From: Balneola sp040222415 | GTDB lineage: Bacteria > Bacteroidota > Rhodothermia > Balneolales > Balneolaceae | Length of the DNA stretch: 64,000 nucleotides | Direction of reading: 5' to 3' | Assembly (NCBI GenBank): GCA_965215865.1 | Contig: OZ244125.1 | Span: forward strand, 2,604,001-2,668,000 | Shown here: one piece after another, positions 9,563 to 17,671 of the stretch | How positions within the stretch are numbered: position 1 is the first letter of the stretch | Layout: each line of letters opens with the position of its first letter | Notes under the pieces: generated by a model | Seen by the model: the letters and a program-made list of their open reading frames with translations, nothing else | Database searches by the model: none | What the model was told of the DNA's origin: nothing | Program-made: the position numbers and the translations under genes

Positions 9563-9576
9563 ATTTTACCCTAATC

Positions 9577-12378
9577 TTAGCTAAGCGGATGCACACCAAA
9601 GCGTTCTTCATAGACTTTACGGAAGCTGGTGGAACTTTTATACCCAACAGCGTTGGCAAGTTCTTCCAGCCTCATTGTTTTATCCTGCTCGATTAGTTTG
9701 CGTGCTGTGACCAATCGAATTTCCCGGATAAATTCGGCGGGGGTCATCCCTGTTTCTAACTGAATGTTTCTATATAAAGAACTCCGGCTTTGCGAAAATT
9801 TTTCAGCCAACGACTCAACCGACAAACTACTGTCCTTAATATTTTTAGAAATGTATGCCATTACTTTTTCTGATAACTTTTCTCGGCTTTGTAATGCTTT
9901 ATCCGAAAGAGTGATTTCTAATGCTTTTTTCTTTTGGTAATAGCGTAGCAAGTTTTGGGTTTTCAGCATCAAATGCTCTTGAACAAATGGTTTAGTTATG
10001 TAATCAACTACACCAATTCTGAGCAGATGTAATTTATCTTCCTCCAGCGCCTTTGCAGTGAGTACAATAATGGGAATATCTTTCCACTTCGGTTTTTTCA
10101 TCAACACTTCAACCAGTTCCAAGCCGCCCATAACAGGCATCATCAGATCTGTTATTATTATATCCGGCGTATAGGAAGAAGAAAGCAACTCAATAGCCTT
10201 TTCTCCATTTTCAGCTTCTTTGACCGGCCCAAGTTCTGATAAAATGTTACTCACATATTCTCTCATGTCCTGATTGTCTTCCACTAAAAGAATACTGTAT
10301 TCGCTTTCGGTCTCAACAACAGGCTTAGCCGGGTAAAGCTGATCTTCTTCCAATGCATCTTCAACCGTAGCAACTTCTTTTTCTTTCTCTTTAGAAACCG
10401 GAAGTTCCAATCTGAAACAAGCGCCGTTCTTTACATCAGCATCTATAGAAAGCTCGCCGTTATGTATACGTGCCAAAGTTCGGCTGAGCTCCAGCCCCAC
10501 TCCCATCCCTTCTATATATTCTGTTTCTTCTCTTTTAATTCTGTGGAAGCGCTCAAAAATAGCTTCTTGTTCATGTTCCGGTATTCCGGGGCCCGAATCC
10601 TGAACTGATACCACAAATAGTTCTTCTTCTACAGATGTTTGTATAGAAATATATCCGCCATCGGGTGTAAATTTAATGGCGTTAGAAATCAGATTATTGA
10701 TCATCACTTCTACTTTTGAACGATCAGCAAATAAAACGACACCTTTAGCATCAGGCAAAAATGTAAAGGTATGTCCATAATATTCTGCCAGAGACCGAAA
10801 TGATTCCACAGACACCGACACTATGCTATCTGCATAATAATACTTTCGATTCAATGTAAGTTGGTGCTTATCTGCTTTAGTAAGATCAATGATTTGATCT
10901 ACCATATCATGAAGTCGGTTTAAATTTCGTTTTACGATCGATAAATCTCTTTGGTGATCCTGATGAGTCACCTCTTCTGAGCGCAATAATTTATTTACCA
11001 ATCCCTCACCAATTGTTAAAGGGGTTCTGAATTCATGAGATATATTAGCAAAGAAACGGTTCTGGAATTCGTTAGCGACTTCAAGATCTGAAGTTCTTTC
11101 CTGAACCTTCGCTTCAAGGGTTTCGATCAAAGCAGCATAATTACTGGCAACATTAAAAGTAAGTGCAATTGGGATGCCTGTATATGCCATCAAAATTGAT
11201 ATGATAAAAAGAACATGGCTTTGTGAACCAAAAGCGATATAGGGCAACACATATAATAATCCCCCGCCAACAGTAAGTGCTAAGCCGGTTGCAATGATCC
11301 AGATTTTATTTTCTGAAGATTTCCTTTTTGCTTCCCAAAGTGAGTAGATCCCATATATCAAAGTTCCTGCGACTAATACAGGGTGTAAAATATTTAACCA
11401 TCCCCTGTTTATGAAAATGGAAATAACTCCAATAATTATTGAGATAAACAGAATACCGGCAAGGGGCTTTCGGGGGATCGGCAGATCAAAGATTCTGCGC
11501 AATGCTATCAAAAAGAAATACACTACAAAAATGAATGAAACAGCATAGGAAAACTCTGCAAAATATAAGTACGAATAGGTCCAGTCTGCCATCGTATCAC
11601 TTAAAGTGGTAAAAGCATGAAGCAACATAAAAAAAGTGGTAAGAGAAACGTACGTATGATATTGACCTTTAAATTTTACTGCCAGATAGGTATGGATCAA
11701 TACAAGAAGAGAGAGCAACATAAGTGCTCCGCCGAATATAAAAGCACGGTGCCTGCGTTGAAATATTTCGTAATCCGGATACAGAACAAGATAAATACCG
11801 TTTTCAAACCATTTCCATGTTCTAAAGTAAGTCGGGTTAGTATGATCGGAATATTGTACTAACAAAAAATTTGACCCCGGGCTGAACATGACTCCCGTTT
11901 GGACTTTGTTTACGTATCTTGACAGAACTTCTTCATCAGGATTGTCAGAAACATTGCCATTTTTAAGTATTTCAATTCCGTTAAGCCATATTGTTACGGG
12001 CTCCTGTCCGAAATAAGATAAAATCCATGGAATTCCTGCAATGGATGAATCTGCGATAAACTCTGCCTCAAACCATCCATGATTTTTCCATTTTGGATTA
12101 GATTTGAGTTCATTAAGATCAGTCAGATCAACAGGGATTGTATTACTGAGATTACGCTTCGAGTTGACTTCCTCAGGGTTATCAAACGAAAACTGCCAGC
12201 CATTCAGATCATATAAAGTAAGATTTCCATAGCTATTGGTATCAGCGATACTGATTGTTTGAGGTATATTTACCTGAGCATGTGCTAGGCTTCCGACAAT
12301 AAAAGAAGTGATAAAGATTAAGAAAATTGATTTCCCAATCGCTCTAAATTGGAAATACTGCGTTTTATAATTCAGCAA
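9577..12378 (-). CDS. Hybrid sensor kinase with 7TM-DISM sensor, receiver and AraC output
   Basis: In this 933-residue protein a signal segment (about 15-35) is followed by a beta-sandwich extracellular domain (about 45-205) and about seven membrane helices (210-410), a 7TMR-DISM layout. A short coiled linker leads to HisKA with H448 in NISHEFRTPL, HATPase_c (about 555-660; DSGPGIP, GMGVGLELS), a receiver domain (about 692-810) with phosphoacceptor D744 in ITDLMMPVMGG, and an AraC-type double helix-turn-helix (about 835-933). Sensing, phosphorelay and DNA binding are thus in one chain. The C-terminus stops soon after FGVHP, a little short for AraC domains but with the core intact. The nearby tandem 17-bp repeats are good candidate targets. 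Confidence 0.93.
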   Translation of the reverse strand: MLNYKTQYFQFRAIGKSIFLIFITSFIVGSLAHAQVNIPQTISIADTNSYGNLTLYDLNGWQFSFDNPEEVNSKRNLSNTIPVDLTDLNELKSNPKWKNHGWFEAEFIADSSIAGIPWILSYFGQEPVTIWLNGIEILKNGNVSDNPDEEVLSRYVNKVQTGVMFSPGSNFLLVQYSDHTNPTYFRTWKWFENGIYLVLYPDYEIFQRRHRAFIFGGALMLLSLLVLIHTYLAVKFKGQYHTYVSLTTFFMLLHAFTTLSDTMADWTYSYLYFAEFSYAVSFIFVVYFFLIALRRIFDLPIPRKPLAGILFISIIIGVISIFINRGWLNILHPVLVAGTLIYGIYSLWEAKRKSSENKIWIIATGLALTVGGGLLYVLPYIAFGSQSHVLFIISILMAYTGIPIALTFNVASNYAALIETLEAKVQERTSDLEVANEFQNRFFANISHEFRTPLTIGEGLVNKLLRSEEVTHQDHQRDLSIVKRNLNRLHDMVDQIIDLTKADKHQLTLNRKYYYADSIVSVSVESFRSLAEYYGHTFTFLPDAKGVVLFADRSKVEVMINNLISNAIKFTPDGGYISIQTSVEEELFVVSVQDSGPGIPEHEQEAIFERFHRIKREETEYIEGMGVGLELSRTLARIHNGELSIDADVKNGACFRLELPVSKEKEKEVATVEDALEEDQLYPAKPVVETESEYSILLVEDNQDMREYVSNILSELGPVKEAENGEKAIELLSSSYTPDIIITDLMMPVMGGLELVEVLMKKPKWKDIPIIVLTAKALEEDKLHLLRIGVVDYITKPFVQEHLMLKTQNLLRYYQKKKALEITLSDKALQSREKLSEKVMAYISKNIKDSSLSVESLAEKFSQSRSSLYRNIQLETGMTPAEFIREIRLVTARKLIEQDKTMRLEELANAVGYKSSTSFRKVYEERFGVHPLS

Positions 12379-12441
12379 TTAGCACCCCGACAAAATCTAT
12401 TGAATAGTAGCTGAATGTATGATTACTTCTTATAAACAAAA

Positions 12442-12471
12442 AACCCTTGCTCAACTAAATGAACAAGGGTT
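12442..12471 (-). terminator. Rho-independent terminator, duplicate of the groEL terminator
   Basis: Arms AACCCTTGCTCA (12442-12453) and TGAACAAGGGTT (12460-12471) form a 12-bp stem with one mismatch and a 6-nt loop. Read on the minus strand it is followed by a run of T. It lies after the zinc-ribbon/PID-tail gene. The same 30 bp occur at 21411-21440 behind groEL. Confidence 0.8.
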
Positions 12472-12583
12472 AAAATTTTTGAATAAGATTTAACTCCTCG
12501 TTTGTACGCTCTGCGTCGTAATGATTATACCATCAGAAACCATTGGTACAAGGAATTTTAATAAGATTTATGAGGGTATTACA

Positions 12584-13006
12584 TCACAACAAGTCGTCTT
12601 CTTTATTTTTGTCTTTAAGCTTTTTATAAGCATACGCACCACCTGCAGCAGCGAGTAAGCCTAATCCACCGTCAATCGGAGCCTGCGCGGGATCACCGGG
12701 AAGTCCGGGTGGTTGAGCATAAACTGAAATGTTTAACACTAATAGTAAAGCACAAATTAATGCGATAACGAGGCTAAATTTTTTTATAAGTAGTAACATA
12801 TCTTTTTTCTTTTCAGTTTTAGGTTTCGTGGATTTCTGGATGAAGCAAATTTGACAATATTTATTTGGAATCGATTCTCCGGGAATGCTCTTTAACTTTA
12901 CTTTCATTCCTCTGATTGGATGTTCAATTCCTTCTTTTGCTTTGCAGTTATCGCAAGTATCGCCTTCTAAGGATATAGTTTTGAGTACGGTTTCTAATGT
13001 TTTCAT
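12584..13006 (-). CDS. Zinc-ribbon protein with membrane helix and PID-CTERM-type tail
   Basis: This 140-residue frame starts at an ATG. Residues 15-55 carry two CxxC pairs (C18/C21 in CDNC, C51/C54 in CQIC), a zinc-ribbon pattern. Residues 70-98 are a signal-peptide-like hydrophobic helix ending SVYAQ. Residues 99-140 nearly repeat the tail of the protein at 4326-4520 (PAQAPIDGGLGLL, then AYAYKKL). Either this is a real fusion with a cytosolic zinc ribbon and a periplasmic tail, or translation also starts at the internal ATG M70 (12799), giving a 71-residue secreted form. The open frame with paired cysteines favours a real N-terminus. It follows the GLUG T9SS gene by 84 bp, with a hairpin in between. 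Confidence 0.7.
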   Translation of the reverse strand: MKTLETVLKTISLEGDTCDNCKAKEGIEHPIRGMKVKLKSIPGESIPNKYCQICFIQKSTKPKTEKKKDMLLLIKKFSLVIALICALLLVLNISVYAQPPGLPGDPAQAPIDGGLGLLAAAGGAYAYKKLKDKNKEDDLL

Positions 13007-13033
13007 GATCTTTAGCTTTTGCTTTTAGCTGAC

Positions 13034-13074
13034 AGCTATTAGCTTTTGGGACTTTGCCTCAAAAGCTAATAGCT
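13034..13074. repeat. 15-bp perfect hairpin between T9SS gene and PID-tail gene
   Basis: Arms at 13034-13048 and 13060-13074 are perfect complements around an 11-nt loop, with TTAGCTTTT words on one side. It occupies the same position as the hairpin at 4561-4595 and its loop is similar (TTTGCCT against ATTGCCC), while the stems differ in sequence. This suggests a conserved structural role in the mRNA. Confidence 0.6.
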
Positions 13075-13090
13075 ACTCGCTAAAACCTGA

Positions 13091-15925
13091 TTACTTAATA
13101 AGGGTTAATTTCTTGATAAGCACCGAGTTCCCCACTTGTAGGCGATAAATGTACATCCCACTTGCCAGGTTCGAGGCATCGAAGTTTACCGTGTACCGTC
13201 CTGCGTTTTTGCGTTCGGTGTTCAACAGCGTGGCTACTTTTCTTCCCAGTAAATCATATACTTCCAGAGTTACATCTCCAGTTTCAGGAACTCCGTACTC
13301 GATAGTAGTAGTTGGGTTGAATGGATTTGGATAGTTCTGCTCAAGTTCAACTATTTTCGGTAACTCTGATATTGACTCATTGTTCACAGACATAGACTGA
13401 CGGATTCGAAGAACAAAGCGTGAAGTCCCTTTTTTGGATTTTTCAACTACCTGAACAGGGGTTGCCGGCAGTTGTAGTTTTTCTCTGCTTATTGATTTCG
13501 TTTTTTCACTTAAGATGAAATCGATGGAAGATTTTTCTTTGATCCAAGTTTCTGTTCCCTCTTCCTTGTCTTCCAGAATGATTTCCCAGTCCGCTGGAAT
13601 ATTGGTTTCTTCCCAAGAAAGTGTAAACTCCCCATTCAAGTTGGTTCCATTTATGTTCAGGTCAAGAATAAACTCCGAACCGTTTAATGGCAACGCCTGT
13701 ATATCCATAGGTTCGAGATTCGAAACAGTTGTACCGAGCAATAAATACTCACTGTTTAGTGAATTCAGTTTGTAGGCATCGAATTCATCTTTCCCCTCCT
13801 GTGCATCTTCATGAAACATAACAATGGAAGAGTTACTGATCTCATTTCCGGAGAATTTGAATTTGAGTTGTGGAACTGGCTTTTGTTTGAACAGCGTACC
13901 TCCTGTACTTTTCACCGAATCATTCATTGAAATACTCGGGCTGCTTGCATTGGCTTTTACCCAAAAGCCCTGCCATGGAGCAATTTTACCATCTTCGAGG
14001 GTTCCTGTTGTTCCGTTCCAACTTAGATAAGATCCGGCTCCTCCACCTGCTGAATCGCTCCATACATAAAATGTGCCATCCAGATTAGTTCGACTCCATC
14101 CGTTTGCTCCATCCCAATTAATGGATGTTCCATAGGGATTGCCGAGGAGGTTCCAACCGTCGTTAGAAAGTGTACCTGAATCGGTGAAAGTAAGGCCTGG
14201 TGAAGCTGTACCTGAAAATCGGCTTCCATTATTTGTCAATACTTTTGGAAATCCTTCTGCACTTCCATCATAGTTATCATCGCTGAATACGTAGGTGATA
14301 AAGCCAGTACCTGTGGTAGGAGTATCGGTGGCGTTACTTATGGACTGAAATGCTTTACTTGCTTCGTTCCATACCAATACATTGGGCGTGCCATGAGTTA
14401 CATCGGCTCCGGTAAAACCCTGCGTCCACAGCCCGTCTAACAATGTCCCAAATGAACTCGATGTTACCGGAGTACTTAGCATTCGCCAACCTTCGTTGCC
14501 TGTAATACCAATTTTCTTGTACCCAAATGCTTTAAGATAAGGATAATCTTTTCCATCTATGAAACTCCATTCATCGGTAAAATCAAAACCTGTTAAATTT
14601 GAACTTTGTTTCATTTGTGCAGTAGAAAGGCCAGTTCCTCCATCAGATGTAGACTGTCCCGTTGTCTGAGTATCCCAGTAAGAATTGATAACTGTTCCTG
14701 AGTTTTTTTCTCCAATTAACCCCCCATTGCCTGATGGTGCTATCACACTTCCAATGCCATAACTGTATTCAATACTTCCGCTTATTAAACGGCCAACCAG
14801 TGCAGATGCACCGTAATTAGAACTAGTTGCAGAAGCAGAAGAATATGAATTTGAAACCAATCCATTTGAACTGTTATAGTTTTCGTTTGCACCAACCAGG
14901 CCACCGGTATGGTTTAGCCCTGAAATACTTCCCGTTGAGTAGCTTTTTCTTACTTCAGAGTAATTAATTCCTACCAATGCTCCGGTATATTCGTCTCCGG
15001 TTATATCCACATTTTCGAGAGCTATATTTTTTAGCTCAGCATCATAAGTAGCTCCAAATAAGCCGTTGAAATTTTCGGATGGTCGATTAATAAACAAATT
15101 TTTAATGGTAAATCCATTTCCATCAAATACACCTTGGAATTCATAGCCCCTTGAATTTTCTCCAATTGGATCCCATCCTTCTCCCGAACTGTAGCCTGTA
15201 GTATCTAAATCTATGTCTTTGGTTTGAACAAAATAGGCGTTCAAAATAGTTCTTACTGAGTTAAGTTCTGCAGCACTTGAGACAGTATAGGGATCTTCTT
15301 CTGTACCTGCACCTGCGCCAATGAAAGGCTCTGTAATTGTTAGTTTTGGAATCTCATCATATGCGTTAATTGTAGCATTATCAGATATTCTTATGGTAAA
15401 ATAATAGTCTCCAAGTTGTACGTTTGCCGTAACCTTGATGCTAAATTCAAATTCATCTGATCTTCCCCCCACAAGGTTATGGGCAAAAGAATCAGAAGAT
15501 TCAATTAACAGCCCCCCAAGACCTTCGTTTTCTGTGTCTGTGAGAAGATCGGCGTTTTGTGAATCACCATTAGTAAAATGTGTGGTATTAGCAAGAACAA
15601 AATCATTGCTAGTATCGCTGGTTATTTTTGTCCAGGTTCCTGAAAATGCAGAGTTGCTTGTGCTATAAAATAAGGAAAAGTTTTGGGATCCTGTATTACC
15701 GCGTGCATCATCATTATACATTTCAATCCTTAACCGGATCGCAGAGGTATCGTTAATTACTTTGTAGGTAAATATATTTTCATCAGCTAAAAAAGTTGCG
15801 TTAGCCTCATTTCCATTATCAGCTCGCCATCTGTAATTACCTTGCTTGGTATTGGCATAGGTTTGCGTTTCAGCCAAAACAAAAGCGGTTAACGCAAATA
15901 AGAATACTATATGCTTATTCTTCAT
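13091..15925 (-). CDS. Secreted GLUG-repeat protein with T9SS type-A sorting domain
   Basis: This 944-residue protein has a signal peptide (1-24), an N-terminal beta-rich domain (about 28-190), and GLUG repeats (about 205-465; NIDLDT-like entry IDLDTTGYSS, then GALVGINYS, GGLVGANEN, GGLIGEKNSG). A region of about 350 residues shared with the RCC1 protein follows (GWRMLSTPV, WTQGFTGA, YVFSDDN), and a T9SS sorting domain ends it (YPNPFNPTTTI, LLGRKVATLL, KKLTLIK). GLUG repeats occur in bacterial surface adhesins. Its ATG overlaps the stop of lnt by ATGA, so it is translationally coupled to an N-acyltransferase. Export by T9SS is well supported; the binding target is unknown. Confidence 0.92.
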   Translation of the reverse strand: MKNKHIVFLFALTAFVLAETQTYANTKQGNYRWRADNGNEANATFLADENIFTYKVINDTSAIRLRIEMYNDDARGNTGSQNFSLFYSTSNSAFSGTWTKITSDTSNDFVLANTTHFTNGDSQNADLLTDTENEGLGGLLIESSDSFAHNLVGGRSDEFEFSIKVTANVQLGDYYFTIRISDNATINAYDEIPKLTITEPFIGAGAGTEEDPYTVSSAAELNSVRTILNAYFVQTKDIDLDTTGYSSGEGWDPIGENSRGYEFQGVFDGNGFTIKNLFINRPSENFNGLFGATYDAELKNIALENVDITGDEYTGALVGINYSEVRKSYSTGSISGLNHTGGLVGANENYNSSNGLVSNSYSSASATSSNYGASALVGRLISGSIEYSYGIGSVIAPSGNGGLIGEKNSGTVINSYWDTQTTGQSTSDGGTGLSTAQMKQSSNLTGFDFTDEWSFIDGKDYPYLKAFGYKKIGITGNEGWRMLSTPVTSSSFGTLLDGLWTQGFTGADVTHGTPNVLVWNEASKAFQSISNATDTPTTGTGFITYVFSDDNYDGSAEGFPKVLTNNGSRFSGTASPGLTFTDSGTLSNDGWNLLGNPYGTSINWDGANGWSRTNLDGTFYVWSDSAGGGAGSYLSWNGTTGTLEDGKIAPWQGFWVKANASSPSISMNDSVKSTGGTLFKQKPVPQLKFKFSGNEISNSSIVMFHEDAQEGKDEFDAYKLNSLNSEYLLLGTTVSNLEPMDIQALPLNGSEFILDLNINGTNLNGEFTLSWEETNIPADWEIILEDKEEGTETWIKEKSSIDFILSEKTKSISREKLQLPATPVQVVEKSKKGTSRFVLRIRQSMSVNNESISELPKIVELEQNYPNPFNPTTTIEYGVPETGDVTLEVYDLLGRKVATLLNTERKNAGRYTVNFDASNLASGMYIYRLQVGNSVLIKKLTLIK

Positions 15926-17424
15926 TTTTTTTGAGATTTATAGTTCATTGTTATTGTTAAAAAAAGTAGTGTTAAAGCCACCAAAAGAGGGATATCGCCA
16001 AATTTTGTAAACAGGCTGGTTTCACTTTCCAAAGCCGCAGAAACCTTGAGCACTTGTGAAGTTTGTGACTTCGATTTTTTTAAAATTTTACCCGATGCGT
16101 TTATATGCCCGGCAAACCCCCAATTACTGTTTATAACTACATCTCTGCGGTTAGCCACTCCCATTAATCGTGTGATATAGAAATGATGAATCAACAACCT
16201 GTTATCAGAGAACCAGGAATTATTGCTCATCACTGTAAGTAGTTCAGCCCCATTTTTTACCTTTTTTCGGGCTACTTCTGCTCGCAGTGATTCGTTACAA
16301 ATCAAGTTTCCAATGCTTCCATATCTGCTTCTTATTAATGCACCTTTATTGCCCGGCAGAATATTATCCATCACCGAAGTAGAGAAAACCGGTATCTGGG
16401 TGTTACCTGTTGTTACCAACGGCTTTTCGAGAGCAGATAAGAGATTCTCTTTATGAGTCACTGACCGAACAGCCCCGTCAGCTTCAATTAGCAGCGCTGA
16501 GTTAAAAACAGAATTATTTGATTTACCCGATTCAGATAAATACCCAACTAGGTGATTTGCTTTTGAGGCGTAAGTAATCTTTAAAACCTCTTTCATAAAA
16601 TCATCATCGTCGGTAAACACCCAGGGCATTGCTGTCTCAGACCATAGAATAATATCGGGCTGCATCATTGCCGCTTCCCTGTTCAAATCGAAAAATATAT
16701 GGGCTAGTGAATCTCCGTTAGCTTCACTCCATTTTTGTTCAGGTGGGATATTTTCCTGAATCAAAGCAAACTCAACTCTCTCGTTAACATTATTTGAATT
16801 CAGTTCCACAAGTACACCACCAACTACACATTGCCCAACAAGCAAAAGGCACCAGGTAATTGCTATTGCGTTTTTTCGTTTGGTAAACCATTCAGCAAGC
16901 AACAAATTCAAAAGCACCACAAAAAGTGAGACGGAGAAAAGTCCAAAAACACTTGAGGTTTGAATCAAATAAAGATTTGTGCTTTGTGTAGTAGCAAAAA
17001 TATATTCTACCCACGGTATACCAGGCAGAAATAAAATTCTGAACCATTCCAAAAATACCCAAACACAGGCTGTACTAAGTATTAATTTAAATGGGGCATC
17101 ATCCGCGAAGAACTTTTTTAGCTTTACATAGCAGTAACCAAAAACCCCAAGCCATAAAGCCATATATACAGAAAGTACTATCCACAGAATCCATCCCAAA
17201 AACCCGGCTTGCCCTGTAAAACGCTCGGCAGCAAAAACTGTCCAACTCAACAATATGAGTGATTGTATCAAGCCAGTAAAAAACCCACTTAGGAACCCTC
17301 TTTTAGTATCCTTTAAAAACAAAATAAAAGGAACCAAAGCTATCCAGGCCATCCACCACAAAAAATATGAATAGGAAAGGCCGAGAAGTACGCCGCTTGC
17401 CGTGCAATAAAATACAGGTTTCAT
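15922..17424 (-). CDS. lnt: Apolipoprotein N-acyltransferase
   Basis: The protein has about 500 residues. The N-terminal half holds several membrane helices (about 1-210); the C-terminal half is a nitrilase-fold domain with the Lnt residues visible: glutamate in ILWSETAMPW, lysine in THKENLL, cysteine in NLICNESLR. Lnt adds the third acyl chain to lipoproteins on the periplasmic face of the inner membrane. The frame can be extended to a TTG at 17529, but that part covers the tandem operator repeats, so I place the start at the ATG at 17424 (the ATG at 17445 is also possible). The canonical tyrosine after the catalytic cysteine is asparagine here. It is the first gene of an operon with a T9SS surface protein, an unusual partner. 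Confidence 0.88.
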   Translation of the reverse strand: MKPVFYCTASGVLLGLSYSYFLWWMAWIALVPFILFLKDTKRGFLSGFFTGLIQSLILLSWTVFAAERFTGQAGFLGWILWIVLSVYMALWLGVFGYCYVKLKKFFADDAPFKLILSTACVWVFLEWFRILFLPGIPWVEYIFATTQSTNLYLIQTSSVFGLFSVSLFVVLLNLLLAEWFTKRKNAIAITWCLLLVGQCVVGGVLVELNSNNVNERVEFALIQENIPPEQKWSEANGDSLAHIFFDLNREAAMMQPDIILWSETAMPWVFTDDDDFMKEVLKITYASKANHLVGYLSESGKSNNSVFNSALLIEADGAVRSVTHKENLLSALEKPLVTTGNTQIPVFSTSVMDNILPGNKGALIRSRYGSIGNLICNESLRAEVARKKVKNGAELLTVMSNNSWFSDNRLLIHHFYITRLMGVANRRDVVINSNWGFAGHINASGKILKKSKSQTSQVLKVSAALESETSLFTKFGDIPLLVALTLLFLTITMNYKSQKK

Positions 17425-17478
17425 TTTTGGTTGTTCTTTAAACATGTTTCTTTTTTCTCTAAAACTCTTATAAATAGC

Positions 17479-17516
17479 CCGAACAAACGTCTCAAAAACC
17501 TGAATAATCGTGTCAA
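17479..17516. promoter_or_regulatory. Second tandem direct-repeat operator, 21-bp period
   Basis: Copies at 17479-17495 and 17500-17516 start 21 bp apart. They share the invariant positions of the motif at 9247-9284, including CGT and the terminal CAA. The site is 34-92 bp upstream of the likely lnt starts and about 155 bp upstream of the divergent hybrid kinase gene, so it could act on either. A perfect palindrome with 9-bp arms (17553-17572, ATAATATTT) lies between it and the kinase gene. Confidence 0.55.
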
Positions 17517-17671
17517 ATTTGTACTTCAATCTATCATAAAAGCCGTTTTTAGATAATATTTTTAAATATTATGGGAGGGACTGATATTAAAATCTCAAAA
17601 ACTAAATGGACTTTTTCTCACAAACCCTTATACTCTCTTCGAATTAAAAGGACAGATTTTTTTCTCAGAGT

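Larger units (their letters stand above)
9177..9576. other. 400-bp intergenic region: operator plus MITE-like element
   Basis: This gap lies between the hybrid kinase stop and the RCC1 T9SS gene start. It contains the tandem direct repeats (9247-9284) and a block of nested hairpins (9431-9562), both listed separately. Short frames here (for example 9073-9324 and 9417-9659) look like chance frames. In 9285-9430 I see nothing I can assign. Confidence 0.6.

Noticed and set aside
9073..9659. Two small frames (9073-9324, 9417-9659) as genes
   Set aside because: They overlap real gene ends, the operator and the hairpin element, and show no protein-like features.
17425..17529. 35-residue N-terminal extension of lnt from a TTG
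   Set aside because: It contains the tandem operator repeats and does not resemble Lnt N-termini; ATGs at 17445 or 17424 are better starts.
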